The notes: generated by a model from the sequence alone, not told the origin. A stretch of DNA of 64,000 bases from Gordionus sp. m RMFG-2023 (GCF_954871325.1 NC_088778.1:30551120-30615119), one strand, 5' to 3'. Positions 36,236 to 48,552 are shown, numbered from the stretch's first letter. A program made the numbers and translations.

Positions 36236-37470
36236 AATGACAAAGTTACACCCCCCTCCCCAACTCAAAAATTTTACTTCTTGCTTTTATTTTTAGCCCC
36301 CCCCCCCCACCACCACTCATCCAATTTTATTAAATTACGGTCTAATTTTCATATCTGGTTATCCCCTACTAATTTAGAAGAGAATCTTGCAGCATATCAC
36401 CCCCCCCCCACACCCTTCCATAGTAGTAGACGTCCTTCTATAAAACTATTTCACTTCTTTAGAATATATTTAGTAAATGTAAATGGTCACTTTTCAAAAG
36501 TAATTTTAAGAAATATTCTTTATCAGAATGCTAGCAAGTATAGCCCACCACGAAGGAATCCCAGATGGTACATAGTTATTTCGTAGTGATAATGGCAAGT
36601 GATTCATTATTATGCAAGAAAAAAAAATTTGGTTAGGAAAAAAGGAACTCGCTATTATTTAGTTATATTATTATATGATAGTTTTAGATTTCAGGTGACT
36701 GGAAGATCTTGGAAAATAAAAATCTTTAGGTTATATCCGGTTTAAATCCACCTCTTCCACTCATGACCAGAGGCGCGGCGACTTATAAAAATTCCAATGG
36801 GAAAGGGGGGCTATAAATTTTATCTAAAAAAAAAATTGATATTGTAAATTGGGTAAATATTATCTATTATGTAGAATATTTTAATGGGGACGAGACCACT
36901 GCCTCCGATGAAGTCGGCGCCTATGCTCACGACCTTGTTCAATTAATTATATCAACATTGTAAGCAAATAAATGTTTAATTAGCTTACTTTTGATATAAT
37001 ATATAAATTTTAAACACAATAATGATCCCTCCTCCCCCTTCCCACCCCCCCCCCCCCCCCCCCAAAAAAAAGAAACCGGCCCACTTTGAGTGACAAAGTC
37101 GAAAAAAATATTTAAATTCGTTATTTCATGCCCACACAAAAACATCTGGTCAACCCCACTTCCAGGTTTAATTCCAGATCTCTTGCTTCCTTGTAAATTA
37201 TATATTATTTTTAACCATTTTATAATTGACAGCAAACAAATATATTATTATCGATTAATGTTACTAATTTTGGTGATAATTGACTCTTGTTTTATTGAAA
37301 AAAAAATAAACTGATTAAATTTCAATTAATTTATAAACCGAAACTAATATTAATTATAAAACGAAAAATAATCAATTTTTTAAAATTGAGTTCAGTGTTT
37401 GCCATATATTTATATATCTAAAGAATCTCAACTGCCATAATAATATTTTTAATATATTTTTTTAAATTAA
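36236..37470. repeat. Receptor unit 1, upstream duplicated flank
   Basis: This flank is shared with 54460-55430 and, in two pieces, with 57890-58180 and 59640-60350. Shared blocks include TAGTAGTAGACGTCCT, CTATAAAACTATTT, AACATCTGGTCAACCCCACT and TTAATTCCAGATCTCTTGCT. It contains C runs at 36298, 36404 and 37047. The short open frames here are created by those C runs and are not genes. Confidence 0.75.
36768..36925. mobile_element. Small hAT MITE (CAGAGGCG termini) inside unit 1 flank
   Basis: CTCATGAC (36760-36767) and CTCACGAC (36926-36933) flank CAGAGGCGCGGCGACTT ... GAAGTCGGCGCCTATG. The same insertion, shortened, sits at the equivalent site in unit 3 (54817-54881), so it predates that duplication. 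Confidence 0.75.
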
Positions 37471-37560
37471 GACATGCAATATAGTATTATTTTTTTCTTA
37501 TAAATTTTATCATGTTTTAAGTCGCGATTTGATATTTAAAATTTTTTGATAACAAATTTA
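37471..37560 (+). promoter_or_regulatory. Conserved 5' block in front of the receptor gene
   Basis: ACATGCAATATAGTAT, then CTTATAAATT, then AAGTC(A/G)C(A/G)ATT(T/C)GATATTTAAA, recurs just upstream of the other three copies (about 48441, 55389 and 60301). It may hold the promoter and leader. Conservation could equally just reflect recent duplication. Confidence 0.35.
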
Positions 37561-38739
37561 ATGGATTACTTATTCCTTATTTACAATGATATTAATGGTT
37601 CATCGGCAAATTTAACAGGATTAAGACGCACACAAGAAATCATTGGGGGCATATCAATTAGAGACCGTTATATTCTTCCTATCATTCTTATCATATTGAT
37701 ACCTTTCGGATTATTGGGAAACGGTCTTATTTTATATTGTTTGTTACCCGGAACGCAGGGTTCTTGCGGAAAAGCAGTGAAATTGCTTTACAGCGTCCAA
37801 ACCAGATATTACCTGATCTGGATACATGTCATAAGTCTACTCGTGTGCATATCCACCTCTTACATTGTCTATTGGAACATTAAATATCCCAGTCACTGCT
37901 TTAACAGCGAAATGAGCCTTTTAGAAGTGGTGTTAATAGGTAAATGCAGACCCTTTTTCTTAAGTATTATTTGGTTTTTATCCCATTGGTTGATGTGTGT
38001 CGTGTCGGCTAGAGGCTTCATGGCGATTAGATACCCCATTTTTTACAAAATCAAATTCTTAGATAAAAGGTCAACTTTGGACTGTTTTATAATGTTATCG
38101 TTAATGATAGTGTCCATAATATTGTCTCTACCGTACCTTATAATTAAGAATATTTATCTTGCCATAAATAACCAATACATTTTGGGAAATAAATATTCCA
38201 TTAGCAGCAACCATAATCTCGACACCTTTTACAACGTGTATTATCCATTTTCGTTAGCGATATCTATCACGCTACCTTGCATATTGATGGTGATCTTAAA
38301 TTTGTATACTTGGTATTTGATATACAGAAAAGATAAACCTATTTCTGCCACAAGAGATTTTTCAAATAAAGTTTCCGTTAATTTTGAAACGATAACCAAT
38401 AATGTTAACATTGATTTGAGAGCTAACAGATCGAGTGGTGGTTCCCTAAATGGCAGTATTGTAATGAAGTCGTATAATTATGCCAAGATCTCTAGTATAT
38501 TAAGCACAATTACCTTCATTTTTTCAATACCGTATACGATAATGACATTATTCAAAGGGGACTATAAACTTTTCAACATAAATTGCTATTCTGAATTTTA
38601 CATGCTCTCCTATCTATTCCTAATCCTTAAACATATAATTTATCCCTACGTAATAATGTTCGGCAATTCAACGTTTAGAAGTCTAATATCAGAAATGATT
38701 AAATTTTATTATGGTAGATATATTCTAGGCTCAAGATAG
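37561..38739 (+). CDS. Divergent class-A-like seven-transmembrane receptor, copy 1 (intact, single exon)
   Basis: The ATG at 37561 is chosen because all four copies begin MDYLF or MEYLF at this point. The protein has 392 residues: an extracellular N-terminus with N-glycosylation sites N12 and N17, then seven hydrophobic segments at about 38-62, 84-106, 131-155, 172-197, 226-256, 308-331 and 346-368. TM1 carries LLGNGLILY, like the class-A GN motif. TM3 ends SARGFMAIRYP where SxDRYxAIxxP is usual, so Asp/Arg/Tyr is Arg/Gly/Phe. TM6 has FSIPY in place of CWxPY. TM7 ends IIYPYVIMFGNSTFR in place of NPxxY. The third cytoplasmic loop (about 257-307) is Ser/Thr-rich. No Cys is present in the second extracellular loop, but C113 and C129 flank TM3. 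It is probably a plasma-membrane chemosensory or peptide receptor of a lineage-specific family; ligand and G-protein coupling are unknown. AATAAA at 39028 may serve for polyadenylation. Confidence 0.85.
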   Translation: MDYLFLIYNDINGSSANLTGLRRTQEIIGGISIRDRYILPIILIILIPFGLLGNGLILYCLLPGTQGSCGKAVKLLYSVQTRYYLIWIHVISLLVCISTSYIVYWNIKYPSHCFNSEMSLLEVVLIGKCRPFFLSIIWFLSHWLMCVVSARGFMAIRYPIFYKIKFLDKRSTLDCFIMLSLMIVSIILSLPYLIIKNIYLAINNQYILGNKYSISSNHNLDTFYNVYYPFSLAISITLPCILMVILNLYTWYLIYRKDKPISATRDFSNKVSVNFETITNNVNIDLRANRSSGGSLNGSIVMKSYNYAKISSILSTITFIFSIPYTIMTLFKGDYKLFNINCYSEFYMLSYLFLILKHIIYPYVIMFGNSTFRSLISEMIKFYYGRYILGSR

Positions 38740-39159
38740 TTATGATCAATTTATATTAAGTTTCTCAGCTATTATATAAACCACTTCTGCTTAAATTGCT
38801 CCTTTTCCTCACATCAAATCCTATCAATATTATATTATAACGTTATATAGATAATTATTTATAGTCATAATAGTTACATGTCGTAGTATATTATATATAT
38901 TCTACTTTATAGTTTAATGGTCTTTTATTTAATATTATTTTATCCGTTTGTATATTGTTTTGCGTCTACAAATCAAATATTTAAAAGTATCGATAATTGT
39001 AAAAGTTAATTTATCTTTTTTTGTTGAAATAAATAATATTCAAATATCTTTATATACAATTAACTTTTTCCGAAAGATATATATATTGATAAATTAAATT
39101 GTGATAAAGATCATTATTTTACCAACACTTAAATAAATATCTTTAATTCTTGTCTAACT

Positions 39160-40545
39160 AATCCCTACCCATGTTCCCGCTAAAATTTTAACGCGAAATG
39201 TATTACCGCGAATGTCAATTACCTCCAAAAGTTATCATTGCTATGGCGAATGCGTTACAGCTAATATGATATCACGAAATTGATACCGCGAATGCATTTG
39301 CGCCACATATTATAGTGATAATATTATAGAGAAATTATTATCGCGAATGCATTTTTGCAAAATATTAGAGTAATTGTATTACTACCATTGCATTAGTATG
39401 AATGCATTGCGAATGCATTATCGCAAACGAATTACCACAGTTGCAATATCGGTTACAGATCGGCCATTAGAGAGACTTAGTGGAATCTAAAAATGGACCT
39501 TTTACCGGGCTTGGGACCAAATCAATTTTTTTTGAACATTAGGATCGTACTTTTAATTTTTTTTTTGACTCAAAATATACAAAAAAGCTTCTAAGCAATA
39601 AAATAGGATGTTATCTCTATTCTCTAGGATTAAGACAAAGAAATTTTATATTATTTTATCACTTAAATATGCGTCTAATTATATTTTTCTATTAAATTTG
39701 GGACAGGACAAGATCAGGCATAAAATAAAAATTAGGTCTGGTTCGGGCCTAAAAATAAATATTAAAATTATGGACGTGACTAAAGTTAAAATTCCATAAA
39801 AATTAATTTAGATCAAAATAAATATAAATTTAACTAAAGTTGAATGAATTGAACACGTAACATATATTATTAAAAATTGATTTCTAAAAACACCACGTTA
39901 AATAAATATTAAAAAGCGTTAATTAGGCTGAGTTTTTAAAAAATTTTTTCAAAAGGTTTGAACTTGCTAAATGATTTAGAATATTGCAGTAAAAATTTTA
40001 AAGAATATCTTTAGAGAAAAAAAGATTCTTTGGAATAATATTATGGACCCAGCACTCCCAAAAGGTAACAAAATGCAAAAATATTTAAATAAAAAAAAAT
40101 ATATTAATTGATGAACACCTTATAATATAGGAAAAAAAATAAGTAGCAAAAAATTTTTAACACTTTATATTATTTATATGAACCATTTTTCAAATATAAA
40201 TCACTCATTCACGATAATGCATTCGCTATAATACATTCCTGATTATACATTCGCCACTGTGCATTCACTGTAATGCATTAGAGATAATGTATTCTCGCGG
40301 TAAAACATTCACTTTAATGCAGTTCGCTGTTGCTATAATACATTCGTAATAATACACTCACAGTAATGCTTTGGAGATACTTTTTTAGTCTATAATGCAT
40401 TCACTATAATGGATTCGCGATGTTGTTTTCACGGTAATGCATTTGCTAAAATATCTTTTCGCGGTAATTAACACTCGTTGTAACGCATTCGCATGATACA
40501 TTTGGGGAAAAATTTCTCGGTATTGACATGATATTAGTTATTATT
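39160..40545. repeat. GCGAATGCATT repeat element, unit 1
   Basis: The left part (39173-39450) is a degenerate array of GCGAATGCATT/ATTACCGCGAAT motifs. The right part (40200-40530) is the same array in reverse orientation (AATGCATTCGC). Its terminus, GGTATTGACATG, is complementary to the CATGTxAATCCCGC seen at the left ends in units 3 and 4. The middle, with GACTTAGTGGAATCTAAAAA and CTCCCAAAAGGTAACAAAA, recurs in unit 2. I read it as a long-TIR element of unknown class, or a satellite, always found 150-425 bp past a receptor stop codon. Confidence 0.6.
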
Positions 40546-40934
40546 AGTGCTGTAAAGTATCGTAAAAAAAGTAACGTCATTAAACGTCGTTACCTTATTT
40601 GAAGAAAAGATACGCCGTTACCTTCTTTTAGAGGTTACGAGGGTAATAAGTTTCTTTTTTTGAGTAAACGCAAAATGTTACTCGTAACTTTAAATTTTTT
40701 CTTAAAAAATATTAAAAAAAAGAAAACCATATTTTATTGTACTATAAAATTATTTTTATTTATTTTTTAATATAAATAATTTAAGCCCAGTTTTTTAATT
40801 CATATCAACCACCATTCCTTCATTTTTATTTTAAATACTCGTTGTTAATTTTCAGTCGAATGCTAATCTAATTAATATTCGTCAAAATTTAAAGTAAATG
40901 TTAATAATAATATTATTATTTTGCTTTATAATTT
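40546..40934. other. Possible left end of hAT element, GTAAC-rich
   Basis: AGTGCTGTAAAGTATCG followed by repeated GTAACG/CGTTAC resembles a hAT terminus with subterminal repeats and leads into the decayed transposase at 40935. No matching right end was found. Confidence 0.4.
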
Positions 40935-43222
40935 ATTTAAGTGTCCATAGTACTTACTTCTTCAGGTGAAGATGATTTAACCCTTCTCTGGTCCTAATTT
41001 GAAACATATTTTACACCAGTAAAGAAAATTAAAGGTACAAAGTCTATACTTTGTAAATGTAAATTGTGTCCCTACCACAAATATTTTAACCTCAATAACC
41101 AACAGTGTAAACTTAAAGAATGAAGGTAACAAGAAAAATTAATATATTAATATTTTAAACATTACTTTAATAACACAATATTAACTCATGGGTATTGTAA
41201 AATAACCATTAAAGAAGTATTCTATCATAATATTTTGCAAAGCTTAATCATGAAATTATAATATAAGCAATTAAATACTATAATATAGGGCTGGGAATCA
41301 ACATTGAAAATCTAAGATTAACAAAATATTGGTATTGGTTCAAAATATTATATTTGGTTTAACAATATCTTCTATTTCTCGTTTTGGTATTGCTATTGGA
41401 TTAAGTTCGAATTGTTAATAAATTTAAAGAATAAAATAGTGAATTTAGAACAACTTTGTTTAAATGGATATGTATTTTTAAATAAATATATATATGGAAT
41501 AAAACTATGTAGTAATATTGTTTTAGAGAACTGATATGCCTAGATATTTTCCCTGATTCCTTTTTAAATGTTAATTCTAAATTCTAAAAATAATAAAAAA
41601 TTGAAAAATTATTTTTTGGCAATCATAATTTCAATTTTTAATGTTTCCTTTACAATAAGCTTGGAGAGGGATTAAAAATTAATTTTTAAAAGAATTACCC
41701 TCAATTATTGAAAAAAAACTAAGTTATTTTTAATAAAAAATTCAGGAATTAATAATATTTTAATTAGAAAATTATAGGCTGTACATTCCTAAAAAATGAA
41801 AGAGATAAATGAAATTTAAATAGTAATATAAAAAAAACCAATCAACTCATACTCATTGAGTTGCAGAATCCATCTACACCAAAGATAAAAATAGCCTAAT
41901 CAGCTGTTGATGAATTAGTTTTTAATTTTGTAATTGAGGAATTATTCAATTGTAGAAGGCATTGCATTTATTAATATTATCAAAATTGCAGCCAACTAAA
42001 AATGTGATGTAGGCTTATTCTCATATTAAAAATTAACAAAACATATGGCACCATGGCAAAAAATTAGTGGATTTATTGTGTATCACAAAAATTGTCTATA
42101 CAACTGTGGACATTTGGTCAGCTTATCATTGGTATATAAAATATATATTTTCTAGATTGATAATGTTGTCTTTTAAAAAGTATCTTATTTAGGGATGACG
42201 GTACCCTGGTTACACCCAGACACTCTTGAGAGGATTTCAGACAGCTTAGTTTGTAGAAGAAGCTAAACCAAAAACACACATTGATTATCTACCAAAAATA
42301 ATCTATTTTTACTACATATAAGATATAAAATAAAGTGACCAACATGCATTACCGACAATGCTAGAAATTATATAGAAGCTTTCAAGTAAAAAAATTATAA
42401 TATATTTATTAAAAATTTATTAGAGTATATGAACAAGGAGAGGAATCGGATGATGAAATAGTTCCTCTGCCATTATTTGATCTATTTGAAAATCAAAATA
42501 CTAATGATAGTATTGTATACTTACTCAAGCATCATTCTTGTTCAGCACACACATTTCATTGCAAGAGTTGGCATTGAAAGGGCAGGTAACGATGTCCATT
42601 TTAAAACCATTTTAAAAATTACATTTTCTAAGTATAAGCTAATGTGGAATAAACATGGGCAATCTTCAAACTGTTTAGCCTATTTTAAGAAAACATGGGA
42701 AGATATCTAATAAAACCGGTTATAACAAGAAGGAACTCTTTATATAACTCCGTGAAATTAATAGATAGTCTTATTATATTAGGGAGAATTGCCAAAAATT
42801 TGACAAATCTTATGATAAATCTGAATTGAGATTTTCAGATAACGACAAAGTCGTTCATGGGTAAATATTGTATGGTTGTTAAATTAAAAAATATGATATA
42901 TATATATATATGATTTTATAGGTTATAGATTACTACGGCCTTTTCAATTTTAGAGAGCCAATAAAAAAGAATATTTGAATTTTTTGGTGAGTAAATGGAG
43001 GAAGTGTGAAGATGATCTATTTAGCATATATTATTATGACATAGAGAATTAGGTTATGGGATGCATTGGTTGCCAAAATATATATGGCGAATCTCGATGA
43101 ATTACTCTTATATTAATGGAATCTGAGTTGAGTCGTTGGAAAGGATACCTCACTATTCCACATTCTTTTTAAGTAGAGGGAAATATATTAAATCAGATAA
43201 ACAGAAGGAATAATAATCAAAG
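40935..43222 (+). pseudogene. Decayed hAT transposase (BED-finger type)
   Basis: Fragments in transposase order in changing frames: a BED-finger-like ILCKCKLCPYHK at about 41045; DELVFNFVIEELFN at about 41910; KIVYTTVDIWSAYHWYI at about 42090, corresponding to TTDxWTS; LKHHSCSAHTFHCK near 42520, the C-x2-H block; MWNKHGQSSN near 42645; ITRRNSLYNSVKLIDSL near 42725, corresponding to VxTRWNS; and EPIKKNI/YLNF near 42960. Many stops and shifts separate them, and no dimerisation domain was found. A foreign AGGGCTGGGAATC-type insertion may begin at about 41286. It is clearly inactive. Confidence 0.7.
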
Positions 43223-43348
43223 CAGGATTGGCAAGTCGCACAAATGACCGTAGGAGTATTTGTAAAATACGGTAAAAAACTCCAAGATGTTATTGATGAA
43301 TAAATATATTGATTTATTTAACTAATATGTATTTAATGCATGCTAATT

Positions 43349-43573
43349 TAGTGTTATTAAACGACTTGATTTGAGCCGATTTTTAAAAACGGCGAACTCA
43401 ATATTTTATCCGGAATAATATTACCCAAGCCTGAAGATTTTGATCATAGATGGCATAAAGATTTGGACATCCATTAGAGAAATCTTGAAGCTTATAATCA
43501 ATATTTTCTGACTAAAATATTGAGTTAGCCTTTTTTAAAAAATTGGCTCAAATCGAACCTTTTAACAATACTA
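43349..43573. mobile_element. Family-A MITE, full length, nested
   Basis: TAGTGTTATTAAACGACTTG to CAAATCGAACCTTTTAACAATACTA, 225 bp. It interrupts the hAT element 43223-45672 at a point that is uninterrupted in the related copy near 11010. Confidence 0.85.
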
Positions 43574-43807
43574 ATGTTATTCAATATAATTAAGTTACAT
43601 ATTTATTTAATAAAATATATTTGTATCATCAAGGTATCGATTTAATTATAATTTTATATTAAAAATCTAAGATTTTCACATTAAAAAATATAAAAATAAA
43701 AGAATTTTTTCTTATTATTACTTTGATTGGATCTCAATATATAAATTGTTGGAATTGTATAAGGCGAAAGTCGCAAGTTCGAGACTCGTCTTGGCCGTTG
43801 GAATTGT

Positions 43808-43872
43808 ATTAATTCCACGTTTTATTATGTTGGTTCCACGTTTTATTATATTAATTCCACGTTTTATTATAG
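43808..43872. repeat. Short tandem repeat of TTCCACGTTTTATTAT
   Basis: Three head-to-tail copies of about 21 bp (AATTCCACGTTTTATTAT with small differences). Just before it, AAGTTCGAGACTCG looks like a pol III B box, hinting at a tRNA-derived SINE, but no full tRNA fold was found. Confidence 0.65.
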
Positions 43873-45967
43873 TTAGATAATTATAATACATTTTATTTTT
43901 AATCATAATTTAAATTTTATTATATGATATATTACATATTTATTTTTTTAAAGATAAATTACATTATTTATCTGTCTTTTCAACAAAAACAATTTCGCTT
44001 TACATATCCTTTTTTTAAACAATATAAAAAAAAATAACTAATACAAATTGATCGTATAAAAATAATGTTAATACAAAATTTTGACCGATTAAATTTAAAT
44101 ACAAATTGATATATAAAGAAATAAATCGTACGTACGTGATATATAGCGCTTTTGCCCTCTAGCGTTGAAGATTCAACAAAGCTACGCTAGGTTTTCCTCA
44201 TTTCCATCTAATTGGAACAATTTAATTTTGGTATAAAAGTAAAAATATGAGAGCCCTCCACACGTTTGTGGGCAAGCCGCACGTACTTGTAGGCACAAAA
44301 TTTAGAAAAATGTTGCTTAAACCTCCATAGGATTTAATTTAAAAGGAGTGGGACAAAGAAAAAGCCTATACCCGAGAACTACAGTATAATTTAATTACTT
44401 TAAAGGTGGGTGATGGCTGATTTTAAGCTTAATTTCTTTAGTGTAAGTTATAATTACTATCAATATTGAGATATAATGTTCATAGAATCTGTAAATAAAT
44501 ATGATTAAAATAAAATAACATTTACCGTTCTATCACTTCAAATTTTCCACCGGATGTTGAATTGCCAAAATAAATAATAAAATAACATCGATCAACATAT
44601 TCAACATAAATAAATATAATAAATTTTGCTCAAGCATGGTTATGAGAAAATTACTAATTGTCAATTTATATTACATGATGTACAATTTTTCCAAACGAGA
44701 TAGGCATCGTCAATAAATTGTATGGAGCAAATATAAATCTGCGATAAGACTCTGAAAGTAGCTTTTGAAAAAGTTGAATATTTCGCCGAAAGAAATTACC
44801 AAAAATATATTAAATTAATAAGTATTTCGCGCGGATATTTTAAAATTTTAAACTATTCGCTCACTATATAGCTATCTTATTGTTGCAAGTGCAAAGGAAT
44901 AAATGTATTTTAGCTCACGCAAAAAAAAACGAGATGCTTAATTTGAAAAACACATAACTATATCATGCCACTGAAGTAAAAAAAATAAATAAAGATATGT
45001 TTGATAAAAGAAGAAAAAAAACAATTCAAATACATGTACTCACTCACTGCTGACTGATTTATTGGAACCCCGATATAAGGGCAGCATCTTTTTATTAGCC
45101 ACTTTGATGAAGCATGTGATATAATATAAGAAATAATCATTTTACAAGGTGTTGATAATCAAAATATTTTAATTGGTAAGCGGCGGTATATTTAATAGCC
45201 AAAATACGTGAAAAGCGGTAACTTTCATAAAAAAAACAATCAGATTTCGGGCTCAAGTTGTTGGAATTGACATTACCCACCTTTAACATTAGATATCTTC
45301 TAACAATTCCTATTTATACTCCTTTCTCGGAAAGTACGATGAAAAGAAATGGACTGAAGATCTCGACAATAAGAATTGTGGTAAGAGTATATCATAACCT
45401 AAGATTGATTTAATTATATTAAAGAAAAAAACGATAAAATTGGATTATAAAGCAAAGCTAGACTATGCGCCCCTGGAGAGCGGAACATTATTTATAGAAT
45501 TTAAGAATTTCTTTTAATTATTACATAGATTCACCATTCCCTTTTTTACTATTATACATAAAAATAGTTAATATTTGTCTTAAAAAAACATTTATTTGAA
45601 TGTGACCATATTTGATCGGTCATATATCGGTTAAATGACCGAATCATATGATTGGGAAAATTCCCAACCCTAATTTAAAATAATTTATTTAAAAAAAAAA
45701 ATTTTTTCTCCACCGCCTTCACGTTTAAAAATCCATCAAAAACACTTATAAAAACCAGAGTTTTTGAAGAAAAAAAAATAATCTTAAAAAAAAATATTTG
45801 AGGATCTTTTCTTTTTATGAACAGATTTTTGATCAAATTTTACCACACCCATAAAAGTCTTTCAAGATGAAAACATAGATTTAAATTTTGGCCGTAAAAT
45901 TTTTTGACTAATTATTTTCAAACTCTTATTTAAACTTTAATTAGCGGTTAGCCAGTAGGGTTACTAT

Positions 45968-46319
45968 CAGTGGCGTAGCTAGGGATTTTTCTTAGATGGG
46001 GTCCATACATATAAAATCCTTCGGCCCTTTTCCCCGGCCTTCGGCCGGGTTTATCTTAAAAATCATAACCACATCTTCTACAATATATAATAAATAAATG
46101 CATGAATAATATGTTATTATAATTTAGTAAATTATTTTCAATGACTTTATAATAATACTACCCAGAATAGTAATATAATATCCTTCCACAAACATCAAAA
46201 CCAGAAAAATATATAATGGTATTTATTTGGTATATAAGTCTTTTGAACGTATAATCTAAAAAAAAATTTGCTCTGGGAGGGGTCCAAACCCGAAAACCAC
46301 CCCCGTAGCTACGCCACTG
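45968..46319. mobile_element. hAT MITE with CAGTGGCGTAGCTA termini and perfect target duplication
   Basis: GTTACTAT at 45960-45967 is repeated at 46320-46327. The ends CAGTGGCGTAGCTAGGG and CCCCGTAGCTACGCCACTG are inverted. It is 352 bp, noncoding. The intact ends suggest a fairly young insertion. Confidence 0.9.
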
Positions 46320-46327
46320 GTTACTAT

Positions 46328-46786
46328 AGTTGTTGCTCTTTCTTGGTGGCCAATTATCATAATGCATTAATCACCATATTGGAGAAAGGAATTTAGGGTT
46401 ATGTTAAATATTTTATTATACACATGCCATATGGGGATTAGGAATCCGCGGGGATTCGAAATCTCTTGATTTTAAATCATTTACCGAGGGCGATTTAAAA
46501 AAAATTTAAAATCCGATTTAACCGGAAGTGTATTCTAGCATGTGTAGAGTACCCAAATTGTAAATTACAAACAATTTCAGCCATAGACATTTTTTATTTT
46601 TTTTAATTTATATGAGTTTATATTTATAATATTCCCATTTCATTTATTACCTTTTTATAAGATGATTTCCTTATTTAAAATTATAGTTAGTAATGAATCA
46701 ATATTAAGATCAAGCGCTCCTGTATAGAAAATTTGTTCAGTCTAACCACGCGTTCGCCGTTAGCACCAATTCGCGCTAACTTTTAA
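46328..46786. other. Intergenic AT-rich region, nothing recognised
   Basis: No open frame, repeat end or family motif could be supported. Confidence 0.4.
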
Positions 46787-47670
46787 CAGGGCATGGGATG
46801 CAAACAAATTTTCAACCGTATTTGTTCGAGTTCTGTTCAGGGGAATATTTTTGACCCCGTGGTTCCAGTTTAAGCTCGGGTTGAGGAATTTTTGAAATGA
46901 TAATAATATAAATTCCATATTTAAATCATAATTTTTTTTAAAAAAACTAGATATAAATTTAGTATAAAAAATAAAATTTTTCTTTTATTTATAGACATAA
47001 TATATTTAAAAATACAAAGCATAGTCATGTATTAATTTTCGAAATTTTGTTTAAACGTATTACCATATAATACCTACTAAGAGTTTTTCGCTTATCCTCG
47101 ATCTATTCAGTGAAAGAATGAATTTCAAATGCGAAAAATATCTTTCAACGCTAATATTAAATATAATTATATGCTAAATATGATAAATCAACTTGGGTTG
47201 CAAGGAATAGCAAATCTTTTAAAATCGCCGAATTCAATCATTATCGTTCCTGTACTTTTCTCTACAATCGTTGGCCCTCTTTTAAGTATTTTCTCACGCC
47301 TTTTCTTTAAGTTGTATCAATTTCTCTAAATCATCTTGTTTAATAATTAACTTCATCCTAACTATTATCATCAGATAAAACGAACGGGGCTATGGGTATC
47401 TATTTATCATCATTAGGTAATATCTGCAATATTTAAGGATGTATACCGTTCATATTAAATAGAAAATATTAAAAAATCTCATCAAATTATTAATATTTGT
47501 CTTTACAATTTTACAAATATCTCAACATATGATTTTTAAACAAAATTCCCTGGGCCGGTTTGGGGTATTGGAAATTTAATAAGCTGGGTTCAGGTTCGGT
47601 TCGGGGTCAAAAAATTTCTTTAAAAACCTGCGGTTTATTTTTCGGGTTCGGGTAATGGTTAGAATTCCTG
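46787..47670 (-). mobile_element. hAT relic with transposase dimerisation segment
   Basis: The ends CAGGGCATGGGATG and AGAATTCCTG share only CAGG as inverted sequence. On the - strand, near 47150-47040, ISVERYFSHLKFILSLNRSR followed by ISEKLLVGII matches the hAT C-terminal dimerisation domain (VERxFSxLKxIxSxxRSRLSE). Little else of the transposase is readable, and no target duplication was found. The + strand open frame at 47129-47329 is the shadow of this segment. Confidence 0.65.
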
Positions 47671-47689
47671 CTTTGCATATTTTAAATGC

Positions 47690-48030
47690 CAAATATAAAT
47701 TTTTATTAAGGCCCAATTTTTTTGGAATATAAATATTGTGAATAGATAATTTTTTTTCAGTTTAAATATATATATATAATATATTGCAATGCATTATTTT
47801 TCCGTAAAAGTTATTGCCTAATCTGATTTGAATTTTTATTTGAATTCTTTTGATCCGAATTTGTAAATCGCGAAATTATTTCATGTAATTTAAAATTATA
47901 TACTATAAATATAAACCAATTATAAAATAATCTATTTAGAAACTTGCAATGTAACAAGTTACCTTTGAGATATAACTATGAAGTAGATACTTTAAAAAAA
48001 AATGTAACGCCTATCTGTAGCTCGTAGACT
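47690..48030. repeat. Dispersed repeat E, copy 2
   Basis: Counterpart of 35380-35769, see there. It joins directly to the duplicated receptor flank of unit 2 at about 48050. Confidence 0.6.
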
Positions 48031-48552
48031 TCTACTAGTTGATCTACATCAACTCAGTCGAAAAATTATTTAAATTCGTCATTTCATACCCATTTACATA
48101 TTTATGCCACAAAAACATCTGGTCAACCCCACTTTCAAAATGTACAGGAGGACCGTCGGTTTAATTCCAGATCTCTTGCTTCCTTTTACATTATTATTAA
48201 CCTTTTTAAATTGTCAACAAACAAATAATATTATCGATTAATGTTATTAATTTTGGTGATAATTTGACTCTGGTTTTATTTTAAAAAAAAGATAAACTGA
48301 TTAAATTTCAATTAATTCAAAAATTGAAACTAATTTTAATTATATAACGAAAATAGTCCATTTTAAAATTGAATTCAGTGTTTCCACATATATTTAATGA
48401 ATCTTACCTGTCATAATATTATATATTTTTTTTAAATTAAGATATGCAATATAAGTATATATTTTTTCTTCACCTATTATTATATAGATGTTAAGTGACG
48501 ATTCGATATTTAAAAATTTTCCATCTGCTTAATAAAAGGTTAAAACAATTTA

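Larger units (their letters stand above)
43223..45672. mobile_element. hAT element related to 9938-11166, opposite orientation, with nested insertions
   Basis: It starts CAGGATTGGCAAGTCGC and ends TTCCCAACCCTA. Long blocks are reverse-complementary to 10100-11060, for example GATTTCGGGCTCAAGTTGTT at about 45243 against its complement near 10270, and ATATTTGTATCATCAAGG near 43616. Flanking 8-mers AATCAAAG and ATTTAAAA match at 5 of 8. It hosts a family-A MITE (43349-43573) and foreign sequence at about 43750-44615. No open transposase remains. Confidence 0.7.

Noticed and set aside
36281-37235. Open frames across poly-C runs
   Set aside because: Pro- or Gly-run translations depend on homopolymer length and are not kept in the other duplicated flanks.
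43765-43810. tRNA gene or SINE head suggested by AAGTTCGAGACTCG
   Set aside because: There is a B-box-like match only; no A box, acceptor stem or complete cloverleaf could be built.
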